64,000 bases of DNA from Hexactinellida sp. DTS-2022 (taxonomy: Eukaryota > Porifera > Hexactinellida): assembly GCA_028753945.1 (NCBI GenBank), contig JAPNXP010000009.1, positions 4,402,001 through 4,466,000 on the forward strand, given 5' to 3'. Of the stretch, positions 63,888 through 64,000 are shown piece after piece. Position 1 is the first letter of the stretch, and each line of letters opens with the position of its first letter. A program made the position numbers and the translations under genes. The notes under the pieces are model-generated. The model made no database searches, was not told the DNA's origin, and worked only from the letters and a program-made list of their open reading frames with translations.

Positions 63888-64000
63888 TATACTAGCGCGC
63901 TTTACGGCAGAACGCAACCACACACACCAACCGCTTCGCGGTTGGTGTGTGGTTTAATTACCACTTATAAAGTCTATAATACCTGAAATAGGCCTAAATA
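63888..64000. repeat. Edge copy of the foldback repeat family
   Basis: ACTAGCGCGCTTTACGGCAG, ACACACCAACCGC...GCGGTTGGTGTGTGG and the terminal GAAATAGGCCTAAATA match the centre and right arm of the foldback at 45406-46453. The copy runs off the window. Confidence 0.75.

Noticed and set aside
1-64000. tRNA, rRNA or snRNA genes
   Set aside because: No cloverleaf with A/B boxes, no conserved rRNA blocks and no snRNA core was recognised by eye; a covariance-model scan was not possible.

Overview
The window is AT-rich animal nuclear DNA made almost entirely of transposable elements. The evidence is GT-AG introns, no prokaryotic gene organisation, and remnants of P/THAP9, hAT, Mutator (MULE), Helitron, Ty3/gypsy and RAG1/Transib-like elements plus dozens of short non-autonomous (MITE) copies. 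This mix fits an invertebrate, but the species cannot be named from the sequence. Only one convincing host gene is present: an intronless DEAD-box RNA helicase of the DDX5/DDX17/Dbp2 type at 11588-13609. A second intact long frame, 3297-5762 on the minus strand, is a Mutator-like transposase ending in a PHD finger; it could be a live transposon or a domesticated gene.

Layout. 1-11.5 kb: MITE-rich DNA around the PHD-containing transposase, including a three-level nest of hAT MITEs at 8383-9022. 11.6-13.6 kb: the helicase. 13.9-25 kb: no recognisable genes, but nested TIR elements, a 1.47-kb palindromic transposon (20847-22311) and a strong hairpin (24831-24955). 26-34.7 kb: two decayed P-element/THAP9-like transposase genes, one on each strand, the first interrupted by nested insertions. 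35.4-40.5 kb (minus): a decayed intron-containing integrase gene, then a Ty3/gypsy polyprotein remnant with a deletion joining RNase H to integrase. 42.1-44.4 kb (minus): hAT and MULE transposase remnants. 45.2-59.6 kb: one Helitron with Rep-side, Pif1-like helicase and OTU-protease-like parts, split by four insertions whose target-site duplications (TSDs) are readable. These are a 1.05-kb foldback (10-bp TSD), a 6.35-kb element with ~275-bp inverted repeats (10-bp near-TSD), a 3.3-kb hAT (8-bp TSD) and a 214-bp MITE (8-bp TSD). 60.7-62.9 kb (minus): a second, diverged member of the unclassified transposase family carried by the 6.35-kb element.

Most boundaries were fixed by reading terminal inverted repeats (TIRs) and flanking duplications by eye, and several were confirmed because removing the insert and one TSD restores the interrupted reading frame. 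Coding remnants were recognised from motifs and general family knowledge, without database searches, so family names are strongest where catalytic motifs are cited. Nothing suggests CRISPR, rRNA, tRNA or operon structure. The best candidates for something undescribed are the 6.35-kb long-TIR element with its unusual transposase family and embedded RAG1-like fragment, the PHD-tailed MULE protein, and the intron-containing integrase.
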